From NCBI GenBank assembly GCA_002424365.1, contig DIRQ01000126.1, forward strand, positions 1 to 15,657: a DNA stretch of 15,657 nucleotides, given 5' to 3'. Shown here piece by piece: positions 1 to 6,440 of this stretch (positions within the stretch are counted from its first letter, which is position 1; each line of letters opens with the position of its first letter). The notes under the pieces were generated by a model. It did not search any database. It was not told where the DNA came from and saw only the letters and a program-made list of their open reading frames with translations. The DNA comes from Syntrophomonas sp. UBA5432. GTDB lineage: Bacteria > Bacillota > Syntrophomonadia > Syntrophomonadales > Syntrophomonadaceae. The position numbers were made by a program, and so were the translations under genes.

Positions 1-103
1 CTCTCAACTGTCAAAGTCGGGATTTTAGTAAATATTTATAATTATTCTAGAAGAAAGCAATATACATGTCAAACCAGATAATGGCAATGAATTGTTATAC
101 TGC

Positions 104-129
104 AAAAAAATTGTATTAGGAATACAGTT
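104..129 (-). terminator. AT-rich intrinsic terminator ending the permease operon
   Basis: Read on the minus strand there is a stem (TGTATT / AATACA, loop CCT, extended by one G.U and two A-U pairs) followed immediately by a run of seven T. It lies about 65 bases past the stop of the 65-residue gene, so it plausibly ends the whole leftward operon that begins at the 5137-5226 riboswitch. The stem is short and AT-rich, so efficiency is uncertain. Nothing else is recognisable in positions 1-193. Confidence 0.55.
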
Positions 130-193
130 GTTTTAAGCTATGGTAGTATGGTTGCTGCTTCTGTATTTTTAGTTTAAATCAAAAATATTTAAT

Positions 194-391
194 TTATTTT
201 AGGCAAACAAAGCTTTCTGGAGTCCAGCGACGGTAGCGACAGTTATAACAAGATCGCTCTTCCTCACTAACCAGTTCATCTTCATCATCAAGACTAAAAT
301 GTTTACATAGACCCGCCGCCTCAACTGCTTCCTGCCATGCTTCTTTCCCCAGAGAAAACATTCTTTCTCCCTTATCATTAACCTTCCACAT
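194..391 (-). CDS. small four-cysteine protein (65 aa), unknown function
   Basis: I do not recognise a named family. The 65-residue product is acidic in the middle (DDEDELVSEEE) and carries Cys29, a CYNC pair at 48-51 and Cys63, with His31 next to the first region. This spacing could bind one zinc ion or an Fe-S cluster, but that is inferred. The ATG is preceded at good distance by GGAGGTGG, which makes it a convincing gene despite its size. It is the last gene of the leftward operon, 32 bases after the TiaS-like gene, so it is probably co-transcribed and under the Moco riboswitch at 5137-5226. No signal peptide or membrane segment is visible, so it should be cytoplasmic. A second small CxxC protein (10030-10203) lies first in the other riboswitch operon. 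Confidence 0.8.
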   Translation of the reverse strand: MWKVNDKGERMFSLGKEAWQEAVEAAGLCKHFSLDDEDELVSEEERSCYNCRYRRWTPESFVCLK

Positions 392-423
392 TATATGCCA
401 CCTCCAAGAGGGTCATGACCAGT

Positions 424-1161
424 TTAGAATCGCTTAAGATAGTTTTTAGTACAGGTCTGCCATTTAGCATCCTCCGTTTCATTAGGGAAAACTAGCAGAG
501 TAGTTCTACCATTAAGCATAACTGCTTTTATGGTTTCACCCAAACAGATTATTTCATCCTCTGCTATCATTTGTCCTTCCGTACTTCGAACCACTTCTAC
601 TCCACTTTGATGTTTAATCTCTCCAGAGGTAATTAATCCGGCTGGTGCATTTACTTTAAGCTTACCCCGTAAGCGCCCATCATTTCCGCTTAATCTTAAC
701 CCAGCTCCGGCCAGTGCGCCTATTACTCCTATCCCCTCGCCACCATGTTCGGAAAGATATGCTCCGGTCTTAGAAGCAACATCATAGGCTTCCTCCTTCT
801 TTAAGACTACCTTCTTGGCTTTATAAGCATATTTAATTAATGTCTCTTCTTCTTCTAACTGCTCCAAGGCTACCACACATAAGCCAGGGTCAGATCCAGG
901 TGCACTTTCTTTTGCTAGAAATTGCCGGGCCACTTGCAAGTATTCTTCAAAATGCTGCTCTTCTATCTGGGCTGCAAAACACATAGCACTGTTATGTGAG
1001 GTGTAGGGTATATCCGGATGCACCAGTAGTTGATGGCGCGTTATAACCTGGGCTTTTCCCCACTCCCGTTCTTCCAATAGTTTAGCCAGTAGTGATGCTA
1101 TTTCTCCGGTACCTCTACTCTCCAAATTATCTGTATCGTCAATGGATACCAGTATTTGCAT
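424..1161 (-). CDS. TiaS-like DDTD-motif protein, short form (245 aa)
   Basis: The N-terminus carries the DDTD motif (residues 8-11), typical of the catalytic domain of archaeal TiaS, which attaches agmatine to C34 of tRNA-Ile2 using ATP. Further family landmarks are a Pro-Asp-Ile-Pro...His-Asn-Ser-Ala stretch (residues ~49-59, equivalent to the TiaS NP..P.KTRGNAA region), a DPG turn near residue 92 and GIGVIGALA at ~143-151. Archaeal TiaS is about 420 residues with OB and zinc-ribbon tRNA-binding domains; this protein has 245 residues and no zinc ribbon, so tRNA is an unlikely substrate, and bacteria use TilS for that modification. An ATP-dependent kinase or ligase acting on a small molecule is a reasonable inference. 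The ATG at 1161 follows AGGAGG by seven bases. It starts 16 bases after the binding-protein gene, so it shares the transport operon. Confidence 0.75.
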   Translation of the reverse strand: MQILVSIDDTDNLESRGTGEIASLLAKLLEEREWGKAQVITRHQLLVHPDIPYTSHNSAMCFAAQIEEQHFEEYLQVARQFLAKESAPGSDPGLCVVALEQLEEEETLIKYAYKAKKVVLKKEEAYDVASKTGAYLSEHGGEGIGVIGALAGAGLRLSGNDGRLRGKLKVNAPAGLITSGEIKHQSGVEVVRSTEGQMIAEDEIICLGETIKAVMLNGRTTLLVFPNETEDAKWQTCTKNYLKRF

Positions 1162-1177
1162 TTAACCGCCTCCTATC

Positions 1178-2299
1178 TTATTGCCGCGGATTTTTATGCC
1201 CCCGCATACCTTCGCCATTCAATATATTGGTCAGCATTTTGTCTGATACCTGGTAATCAAAGAAGGTCTTATAAAAGCTACGCGCTTCTTCTCTTATATC
1301 CAGATCTTGAAAATGTTCAGGATACAGTAACTGGGCCGTCCACATAATAGCCAGTGGGGTTTCCAGTCCGCCCGGATGCCCCCAGCGGGATATACCTATA
1401 GGCATCTGGTAAACTTTTTTATCTTTAACTGCTTTTAAGGGTGACCACTGAGAATTGGTCATTATATAATCAACTACTCCAGGTTCATTTACCAGAATTA
1501 CATCGGGGTCCCATAAAAGAATCTGCTCCAGACTGGCATAATTTTTCCCTTCCAACTGGCGTAAAGGCTGATCTACCGATACATTTATAGCCCCCGCTAT
1601 TTTGGTCCAGTCACCAGCCAGGCTATCCGGGGTGTCGGTACGAGTTGCTTCGTTTACCGCATGGTAAACCCGAACCCGTTCATTTTCGGGGATTGTTGCC
1701 ACTATCTTCTGTACTCGTTCTATGCTGGCCTGGTAGTAATCATTGTAGGCCTGACCCTTTTCGGGGACACCCAGCGCCTGGGCAATGGCCATAATAGCAT
1801 GCTGCTGTCCTTCAATACTATTATAATCAACGGCCAGGTAGGGAATATTAAACTTATCCAGTTTTTCCACTTCCGCCGGATTTAAAGCCGTACTATTTTT
1901 GACAAAAGCAACATCAGGATTGGTTTTCAGTAATTCTTCAATGTTTATTGAACCCGCCGCAACTGGTATGAGTGCATCAGCAATCTCTGGATACATTTCA
2001 TTTAATAATACATCCCGTTTTAAGCCGTCGGGAATTGCAACTATCTTATTCCCCTCACCTAACATAGCAGTTACATGCCCGGAAAAGGCATAAAGACAGG
2101 CGACCCGTTCAACATGGGCAGGTACCTGCACCTTACGACCCAGATTGTCGACGACCGTTATAGTCTGTTTAGTTTGACCAGGTATATTCTCATTACCTGC
2201 TATATTGCGCTCCTGCCAATAACGATAACCTATTACTAGTAGCAGTACAATTAACAATAAAAATATCAACCGGGGATATTTTTTATCTAACATAGGCAT
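1178..2299 (-). CDS. ABC transporter binding protein, TroA/BtuF fold, membrane-anchored
   Basis: A 373-residue Peripla_BP_2-type binding protein of the Fe-siderophore/cobalamin/MolA class. Residues 11-25 form one hydrophobic segment with no lipobox cysteine, so it is probably held by an uncleaved N-terminal helix, unlike the three other binding proteins here, which are lipoproteins. The mature part opens with TITVVDNLGRKVQVP (~46-60), the usual first strand and turn. It continues with INIEELLKTNPDVAF (~118-132) and a second-lobe strand ILLWDPDVILV, and ends in the cluster-specific tail LYPEHFQDLD...FYKTFF. The ATG overlaps the end of the ATPase gene by 17 bases, with GAGGAG just upstream, implying translational coupling; ATG at 2293 is an alternative start. 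As the only binding protein beside the permease and ATPase, it should be their primary partner. Substrate is unknown; molybdate, tungstate or a metal-ligand complex is inferred from the Moco riboswitch. Confidence 0.88.
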   Translation of the reverse strand: MPMLDKKYPRLIFLLLIVLLLVIGYRYWQERNIAGNENIPGQTKQTITVVDNLGRKVQVPAHVERVACLYAFSGHVTAMLGEGNKIVAIPDGLKRDVLLNEMYPEIADALIPVAAGSINIEELLKTNPDVAFVKNSTALNPAEVEKLDKFNIPYLAVDYNSIEGQQHAIMAIAQALGVPEKGQAYNDYYQASIERVQKIVATIPENERVRVYHAVNEATRTDTPDSLAGDWTKIAGAINVSVDQPLRQLEGKNYASLEQILLWDPDVILVNEPGVVDYIMTNSQWSPLKAVKDKKVYQMPIGISRWGHPGGLETPLAIMWTAQLLYPEHFQDLDIREEARSFYKTFFDYQVSDKMLTNILNGEGMRGHKNPRQ

Positions 2300-3134
2300 T
2301 TCTCTCCTCTTCTTTAGTTCCGTTCAAAGTACTAACCGGAACCAGTTGTTTCAATACCGTCGAGGTATCCAGGGGACAGGTCATTAATTTGGTATTAACA
2401 TTATAAAGGGTTCTCATGTTATGTTCATTAAGTACTTTAGTAGGGTTCCCCACCTCCAAGAAATGCTTGTTATGCATTAAGGCTACCGTAGTTTTAATAC
2501 CATTGTTTTCTAAATAAAAGGTGTGGTTGGGAAAATGGGTAGCCATAACTACAGTTAAGTCGGTGGTTTTTACCAACTTAACAATGGTTTCCATTACCAC
2601 CATCTCATGTTTAAAATCCAGGTGGGCGGTAGGCTCATCCATGACAATAACAGGAGTTTTCTGAGCCAGGGCCCGGGCAATCATTACTAGTTGTCCTTCC
2701 CCACCGCTTAACTGGGTATAGGGGCGATGACGCAGATGCCTTAAGCCGACCAGGTCAAGCGCCTCTTTGGCAATTTCTTTATCTTTTGCCGAGGGGGAGG
2801 AGAAACGACCGGTATATGCTGCTCGACCCATTTTAACAATATCGATTACCTGGTATGGGAAAGTGCGTTCATGGCTCTGGGGTACATAGGCTATATAGCG
2901 TGCTATCTGCCCCGCCTTAAGGGTACGGGTATCTCTTCCCATTACCCGAATTTCCCCCTGCTGCAAATGGTTAACCCCTAAAATGTTATCTAACAAAGTA
3001 CTTTTGCCACAACCGTTAGGTCCCAGAAGACAGAATATTTCACCCTGGCCTACTTCAAAACTTATGTCCTCAAATATTTTCTCTGACTGCCGTTCGTAAC
3101 TAAAAGAGGCATTAGCTACCTGTAAAACGCTCAT
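2283..3134 (-). CDS. ABC transporter ATPase, BtuD/FecE/MolC type
   Basis: Cytoplasmic ATPase (283 aa from the chosen start) that powers the adjacent permease. All motifs are intact: Walker A GPNGCGKST at 38-46, Q-loop Gln86, signature LSGGE at 142-146, Walker B VIVMDEP at 162-168, and the switch His at 200. The signature is LSGGEGQ rather than LSGGQ, as is common in the FecE/BtuD group. A C-terminal extension of about 60 residues follows the nucleotide-binding fold. The reading frame is open to 3176, but the ATG at 3134 has an AGGAGGGGG site at proper spacing and lies one base past the permease stop, so I take it as the start. The site is inside the last permease codons, implying coupling. 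Known relatives import siderophores, haem, cobalamin or, for MolBC, molybdate; the riboswitch favours a Mo/W-related cargo. Confidence 0.93.
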   Translation of the reverse strand: MSVLQVANASFSYERQSEKIFEDISFEVGQGEIFCLLGPNGCGKSTLLDNILGVNHLQQGEIRVMGRDTRTLKAGQIARYIAYVPQSHERTFPYQVIDIVKMGRAAYTGRFSSPSAKDKEIAKEALDLVGLRHLRHRPYTQLSGGEGQLVMIARALAQKTPVIVMDEPTAHLDFKHEMVVMETIVKLVKTTDLTVVMATHFPNHTFYLENNGIKTTVALMHNKHFLEVGNPTKVLNEHNMRTLYNVNTKLMTCPLDTSTVLKQLVPVSTLNGTKEEERNAYVR

Positions 3135-3135
3135 A

Positions 3136-4143
3136 TTACCAGCCCCCTCCTTTGGTTTTCTTAAGTAACCAGACAAAGAAGGGTCCTCCTATTAGTGCGG
3201 TAAGAATTCCAAGGGGCATCTCTGACCCGGTTATAATTCGCCCCACATTATCTACCAAAACTAAAAAACAGGCTCCCAAGGAAAGGCTGGCAGGAATTAA
3301 CACCCGGTTGTCGTTACCTACTATCATCCTACATATATGAGGAATAACTAATCCCACCCAGCCAATTATTCCACTTACACAGACTGCACCGGCTGTTGCC
3401 AGGGAAGCACAGATAATTACTATACCTTTATCAACCGCCAGGTTCACTCCCAGGGAATGAGCTTCCCGGTCACCCATGGATAATACGTTTATGCGCCACC
3501 TGATAGCAATTAATCCTGCTATACCTATACCCATGGGTATTCCAGCCATTAAAATATCGTGGTAGCGAGCCGTAGCCAAACTGCCCATTAACCAGAATAC
3601 AATGGTCGGAAGTTGCTGGTACGGATCTGCCACGTATTTAGCAAAAGAAATTAAAGCCGAGAAAATAGACGATACAACTACGCCTCCCAATACCAGCGTA
3701 ATAGTAGGAGTAGTATTGTACACCCGACCAATAAGGTAGCTTAAAAGCACCGCCAGCATGGCAAAAGCAAAGGCAAAAATATAAACAGCCGAAGTGTTTC
3801 CGTGAAAAAGAATGATAGCTAGCGCTGCACCAAATCCGGCTCCGGAACTTACTCCAAGTATTCCTGAGCTCACCAGTGGGTTACGAAACAATCCCTGAAA
3901 AGATGCCCCGCTAACTGCCAGGCAACCTCCTACCGCAGCTCCCAGAATAGCCCGGGGCATTCGAATATCCCAAACCAGGGTCTGATACATATCAGGAATA
4001 TCATAATTAACCAATGCTATTTGACCCCATAAAGTCTTGATTACCAAAGGCAGGGATAAGGGATACCTACCTATAAAGAGTGAGGCAAATACACATAGCA
4101 GGGGTGCTATTATTAATAAAATGTAAATAATTCTCTTACGCAT
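3136..4143 (-). CDS. ABC transporter permease, FecCD/BtuC/MolB family
   Basis: Inner-membrane permease of 335 residues, the usual length for this family, with hydrophobic segments along its whole length consistent with about ten helices. Family landmarks are RMPRAILGAAVGGCLAVSG (~61-79) running into GLFRNPLVSSGILGVSSGAG, the cytoplasmic coupling region MGDREAHSLGVN (~225-237) and GIIGWVGLVIPHICRM (~262-277). A GTG at 4152 would extend the frame by three codons but overlaps the ribosome site; the ATG at 4143 has AGGAG eight bases upstream and is preferred. It would act as a homodimer with the downstream ATPase. It is the only permease in the window, although four binding proteins are present. 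A perfect 14-bp hairpin (4160-4193) sits directly in front of it, which may lower its expression relative to the preceding surface protein. Confidence 0.93.
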   Translation of the reverse strand: MRKRIIYILLIIAPLLCVFASLFIGRYPLSLPLVIKTLWGQIALVNYDIPDMYQTLVWDIRMPRAILGAAVGGCLAVSGASFQGLFRNPLVSSGILGVSSGAGFGAALAIILFHGNTSAVYIFAFAFAMLAVLLSYLIGRVYNTTPTITLVLGGVVVSSIFSALISFAKYVADPYQQLPTIVFWLMGSLATARYHDILMAGIPMGIGIAGLIAIRWRINVLSMGDREAHSLGVNLAVDKGIVIICASLATAGAVCVSGIIGWVGLVIPHICRMIVGNDNRVLIPASLSLGACFLVLVDNVGRIITGSEMPLGILTALIGGPFFVWLLKKTKGGGW

Positions 4144-4159
4144 AGTGCCCACTCCTGGA

Positions 4160-4193
4160 AATAACTTGAGGGGAAAATCCCCCTCAAGTTATT
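4160..4193 (-). other. perfect 14-bp inverted repeat between two operon genes
   Basis: AATAACTTGAGGGG (4160-4173) and its exact reverse complement (4180-4193) enclose a six-base loop. It fills the gap between the surface-protein stop and the permease ribosome site. On the minus strand only a short T stretch follows, so it may be a partial terminator or an mRNA-stabilising structure rather than a full stop. Because the permease and ATPase have no other promoter that I can see, complete termination here is unlikely. Confidence 0.7.
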
Positions 4194-4199
4194 CTTAAG

Positions 4200-5024
4200 T
4201 TATTTGCGTCTTAGGAAAAAATAAAAAAGTAATAATGCTCCTACGACTACTACAATACCGGCTATTACCGATTTGCTTATACCATTGTCCTTGTCAGCAG
4301 TTTGTGCCTTATTGTCGTCAGTGCTGGACTTCTCAGTATTGATAACTTTATCCTGTTCGGGCTTATTTTCATCCTGCTCTGCCTGCACTTGATTATCACT
4401 TGTTTCCAACTTGTCATTGTCAGCTGTATTATTAGCCATTACTTGATTTTGTACAGCCTGGTTCTTATTAGCATCAGTCTGCTGATTTGCAGGTTCTGTC
4501 GGTTTTACGGTATTTCCAGTATTATCTTTAGGAGTAGTAGGGTTTACGTTTTTCCCAGCCGTAGTAAAACTTACTTTTACCTCTTGCCCTAATACGGCAC
4601 CGCTTTTAGCCTGCAGCTCAGGTGATATTTTCAGGGTATAATTGCTTCCGGACTGAAGAACCTGCTGGGGAACAATGGTCACTTCCCGTTTATATTCCGG
4701 TTGAATCTGGTCATCGGCCATGACCACATTAATCGGAACCTGCTGTCCATTGTTATACAGGGCAAAACATTTTACGTTATTGTCCTTAACCGACATATTA
4801 ATTATGTTTTTGTTAAAAGTTAGCTTAATCTGGGTATTAACAGCTATATTTGCAGCCCCATTAGCAGGGTTGGAAGTAGCTAACCCTAATGGGGTATTAT
4901 GCCCACCACCGGAACCATCACCACTACCACCTTCAGCTAATACCGGTAAGGATAAGAATAAGCAAAAAAGTACAACTAGTGATAAAACCAAAAATGACCT
5001 TGACCTCTGCCTAAACTTCAACAC
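4200..5024 (-). CDS. surface-anchored protein with one Ig-like (Big_5/SbsA-type) domain
   Basis: A 274-residue exported protein. Residues 1-30 are a signal peptide (basic start, long hydrophobic core, cleavage probably after VLA). Residues ~45-155 form a bacterial Ig-like domain of the Big_5/SbsA type, recognised by SNPANGAANIAVNTQIKLTF near its start and by the later Y-T-L-I strand leading to VSFTTA. Residues ~156-248 are a low-complexity linker rich in Asn, Gln, Asp, Thr and Lys. Residues ~253-270 are a membrane helix followed by RRK, which would leave the protein tethered outside the cell. No sortase motif is visible. The start is GTG at 5024 with AGGAGG seven bases before it. It is the first gene after the Moco riboswitch and terminator and precedes the permease, so it may present or buffer substrate at the envelope; that role is inferred only from position. 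Confidence 0.8.
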   Translation of the reverse strand: MLKFRQRSRSFLVLSLVVLFCLFLSLPVLAEGGSGDGSGGGHNTPLGLATSNPANGAANIAVNTQIKLTFNKNIINMSVKDNNVKCFALYNNGQQVPINVVMADDQIQPEYKREVTIVPQQVLQSGSNYTLKISPELQAKSGAVLGQEVKVSFTTAGKNVNPTTPKDNTGNTVKPTEPANQQTDANKNQAVQNQVMANNTADNDKLETSDNQVQAEQDENKPEQDKVINTEKSSTDDNKAQTADKDNGISKSVIAGIVVVVGALLLFYFFLRRK

Positions 5025-5072
5025 GGTAAAACCTCCTAAATATTATTTGTAGACGCAGAACCCCCACTTGAA

Positions 5073-5110
5073 TAAAAAAACCCGAACTCTCGAAAAGAAG
5101 ACTTCAGGTT
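5073..5110 (-). terminator. riboswitch-controlled intrinsic terminator
   Basis: On the minus strand, AACCTGAA pairs with TTCGGGTT (one G.U), continued inside by TCTT/GAGA after one mismatch, and a run of seven T follows. It lies 27 bases after the riboswitch P1 stem and about 50 bases before the GTG of the Ig-like protein gene. This is the expected expression platform for transcriptional OFF control of the surface protein / permease / ATPase / binding protein operon. Confidence 0.85.
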
Positions 5111-5136
5111 GTTTGCCCGTTCCCGGTTATAAATGC

Positions 5137-5226
5137 TCTCCTTTCCAAAGGGGAGGCACAGCCGTTTCCAGTTGCACCCATCGGCTGTACACCATAGCCG
5201 TGACTGAAGGCAGTACAGCTCGGAGA
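5137..5226 (-). ncRNA. Moco (molybdenum/tungsten cofactor) riboswitch, copy 1
   Basis: Read on the minus strand, P1 is UCUCC (5226-5222) with GGAGA (5141-5137). Inside are a 7-bp stem GCUGUAC/GUACAGC and a hairpin GGUGCA...UGUGCC whose loop contains UGGAAACGG. Next comes the conserved GCCUCCC (5157-5151), then UUUGGAAA running into the 3' strand of P1. The GCCUCCC...GGAAA block is the hallmark of Moco RNA, and this copy shares a 20-of-21 base block with the second copy at 10380-10495. Moco RNAs sense molybdenum cofactor or its tungsten counterpart and usually repress. It is about 26 nt shorter than copy 2, the difference lying in the 5' half; whether it prefers Mo- or W-cofactor cannot be told by eye. 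Confidence 0.88.
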
Positions 5227-5278
5227 TTATTCAGTTAATTAAAACCCGTATTATTGGTAAGTACGTAAGTATTCTATC

Positions 5279-5307
5279 ATTATTCGACAAGTATATCTAT
5301 ACGTGAA
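5279..5307 (-). promoter_or_regulatory. possible sigma-A promoter for the transport operon
   Basis: On the minus strand TTCACG (5307-5302) and AATAAT (5284-5279) are separated by 17 bases, matching 4/6 and 5/6 of the sigma-70 type consensus. Transcription would start about 45 bases before the riboswitch P1. The region is AT-rich, so a chance match is possible. Confidence 0.35.
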
Positions 5308-5315
5308 TATTTACC

Positions 5316-5341
5316 AAAAAAATAGAGGGCAGACTGCCCTC
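5316..5341 (-). terminator. intrinsic terminator of the radical SAM / methyltransferase operon
   Basis: Minus-strand GAGGGCA / TGCCCTC, seven perfect pairs with a three-base loop, followed by TATTTTTTT. It is oriented to stop the leftward transcript coming through the methyltransferase gene at 5618-6238 and insulates the next riboswitch operon, whose promoter lies just beyond. Confidence 0.85.
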
Positions 5342-5617
5342 CGTAATATATTAAATTCAATTGTTAATTGATGTTGGTGATTAATCACGTTGATTCCCTT
5401 ATTTGCTCACTTGCTAATGATATTTATTGGGTACCAGTTAGTTACTCTGATGTTGTTCAGACCATTCTTCATTAATGGTCAAGCCCTGGTGCAGCTGATT
5501 TGTAAAAAAGATATTTGTCGATTCATTTGTTCCAGTTTATGTTAACTATTCTAGCCTCTGTAAAATCCGCCAGCTGGTGAAATGGCCTGATAGCAGTTGG
5601 GGACATGTATAATACAT
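5342..5617 (-). other. non-coding stretch, long 3' untranslated region with small palindromes
   Basis: These 276 bases lie between the methyltransferase stop and its terminator and hold no convincing gene on either strand. Visible are the perfect palindrome GTGATTAATCAC (5377-5388), the inverted repeat GACCATT/AATGGTC (5460-5480), TCAATT/AATTGA near 5357-5371, and ATTTGTAAAAAAGATA (5498-5513), which recurs at 10743-10758. A minus-strand frame of about 30 codons without a usable start (ending SEQHQSN) was seen but is not called. The region could be a processed small RNA or decayed coding sequence. Confidence 0.4.
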
Positions 5618-6238
5618 TTAAGCAGTCTTACTTATGGTTATCCACAGGCCAGCCTCGTCCCGTGTTATTTCAAAAGAAGATATACCGGCCTGTTCCAGTT
5701 CCTTACGATATTCTTCTACCTTCGTTTGACCGATTCGCTGCTGTCTTTTTTCCTTCCATTCCGGATCTTTCTTAAGCATTTTAATTTCTATTTCCCGCAA
5801 TAACTCGGCATTACCAAAGCCACCACCAATCATTCCTGCTCCACCTACAGCCAGCACCCGGTAAACCTCACGGAAGGCTTGAACCCGGTTCTCCCAGAAA
5901 AACATGGAGCCCCGGCTTACGACCAAATTGACGCTTTCATCTTCCAAGGGCATGTCATGTACATCCCCCAGCAATGTTTTAACCCTGCTATCCAGACCAT
6001 TCTGACTAATATAACCCTGAGCTAGGTTCAGCATATCCTGGGATTCATCAAACAGTATGGTTTCCAGGTCCGTAATCTGAGCCAATGCCAGCCCCAGGTA
6101 TCCTCCCCCGCAACCTATATCCAGGCAACCCCCCCTGGTAATTCCGGTACGGCTAATAATTTGTTCGGCTAATACTGGATACACCGGCGCAAAAACTTCC
6201 CGGGCTAATCGATCGAATTCTAACGCATTTATTTCCAC
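5618..6238 (-). CDS. class I SAM-dependent methyltransferase (paralogue 1)
   Basis: A 206-residue soluble methyltransferase. The SAM-binding motif I is LDIGCGGGYLG (~39-49). The acidic residue ending strand 2 is in ETILFDE, motif II is GDVHDMPLEDESVNLVVSRGS, and motif III surrounds YRVLAVGGAGMIGGG. The block SRGSMFFWE after motif II is shared with paralogue 2 (12455-13072, SRGSIWFWE) and marks the pair as one subfamily. The start is GTG at 6238 with AGGGGAGA six bases upstream; the overlapping ATG at 6240 runs into a stop after three codons. It follows a binding lipoprotein gene, the same order as paralogue 2. The substrate is unknown. A role in making a small metal ligand or cofactor is inferred from the neighbourhood. 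Confidence 0.88.
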   Translation of the reverse strand: MEINALEFDRLAREVFAPVYPVLAEQIISRTGITRGGCLDIGCGGGYLGLALAQITDLETILFDESQDMLNLAQGYISQNGLDSRVKTLLGDVHDMPLEDESVNLVVSRGSMFFWENRVQAFREVYRVLAVGGAGMIGGGFGNAELLREIEIKMLKKDPEWKEKRQQRIGQTKVEEYRKELEQAGISSFEITRDEAGLWITISKTA

Positions 6239-6440
6239 ATTTTATCTCCCCTAACTGTTCTGTTATAAAAGCTTCTGCTTTTTTAACTTTGTTTATTTCT
6301 CCCTCCAATCGCATAACCTGTATCTTCCCCTTTAAAACCCACCAGCTCCTTACCCCTTACTCCTCACTCTAGAAACTAATCAGGTTCTAAAACTCCAAGT
6401 CATTTACAAGATAATTTCCTTATTAACGACTATTTTCTTG

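Noticed and set aside
424..1161. Annotation as genuine tRNA-Ile2 agmatinylcytidine synthetase
   Set aside because: Length and missing zinc ribbon argue against tRNA binding, and bacteria normally modify this position with TilS.
4302..4592. 96-codon plus-strand hydrophobic frame inside the surface-protein gene
   Set aside because: It is antisense to the low-complexity Asn/Gln/Asp linker, which automatically gives Leu/Ile/Cys-rich codons; no ribosome site was seen.
6268..6283. AAAAGC/GCTTTT mini-hairpin with T run after 6260
   Set aside because: Only about six AT-rich pairs, in the gap before the methyltransferase; on the minus strand the T run is short, so it is too weak to call a terminator.
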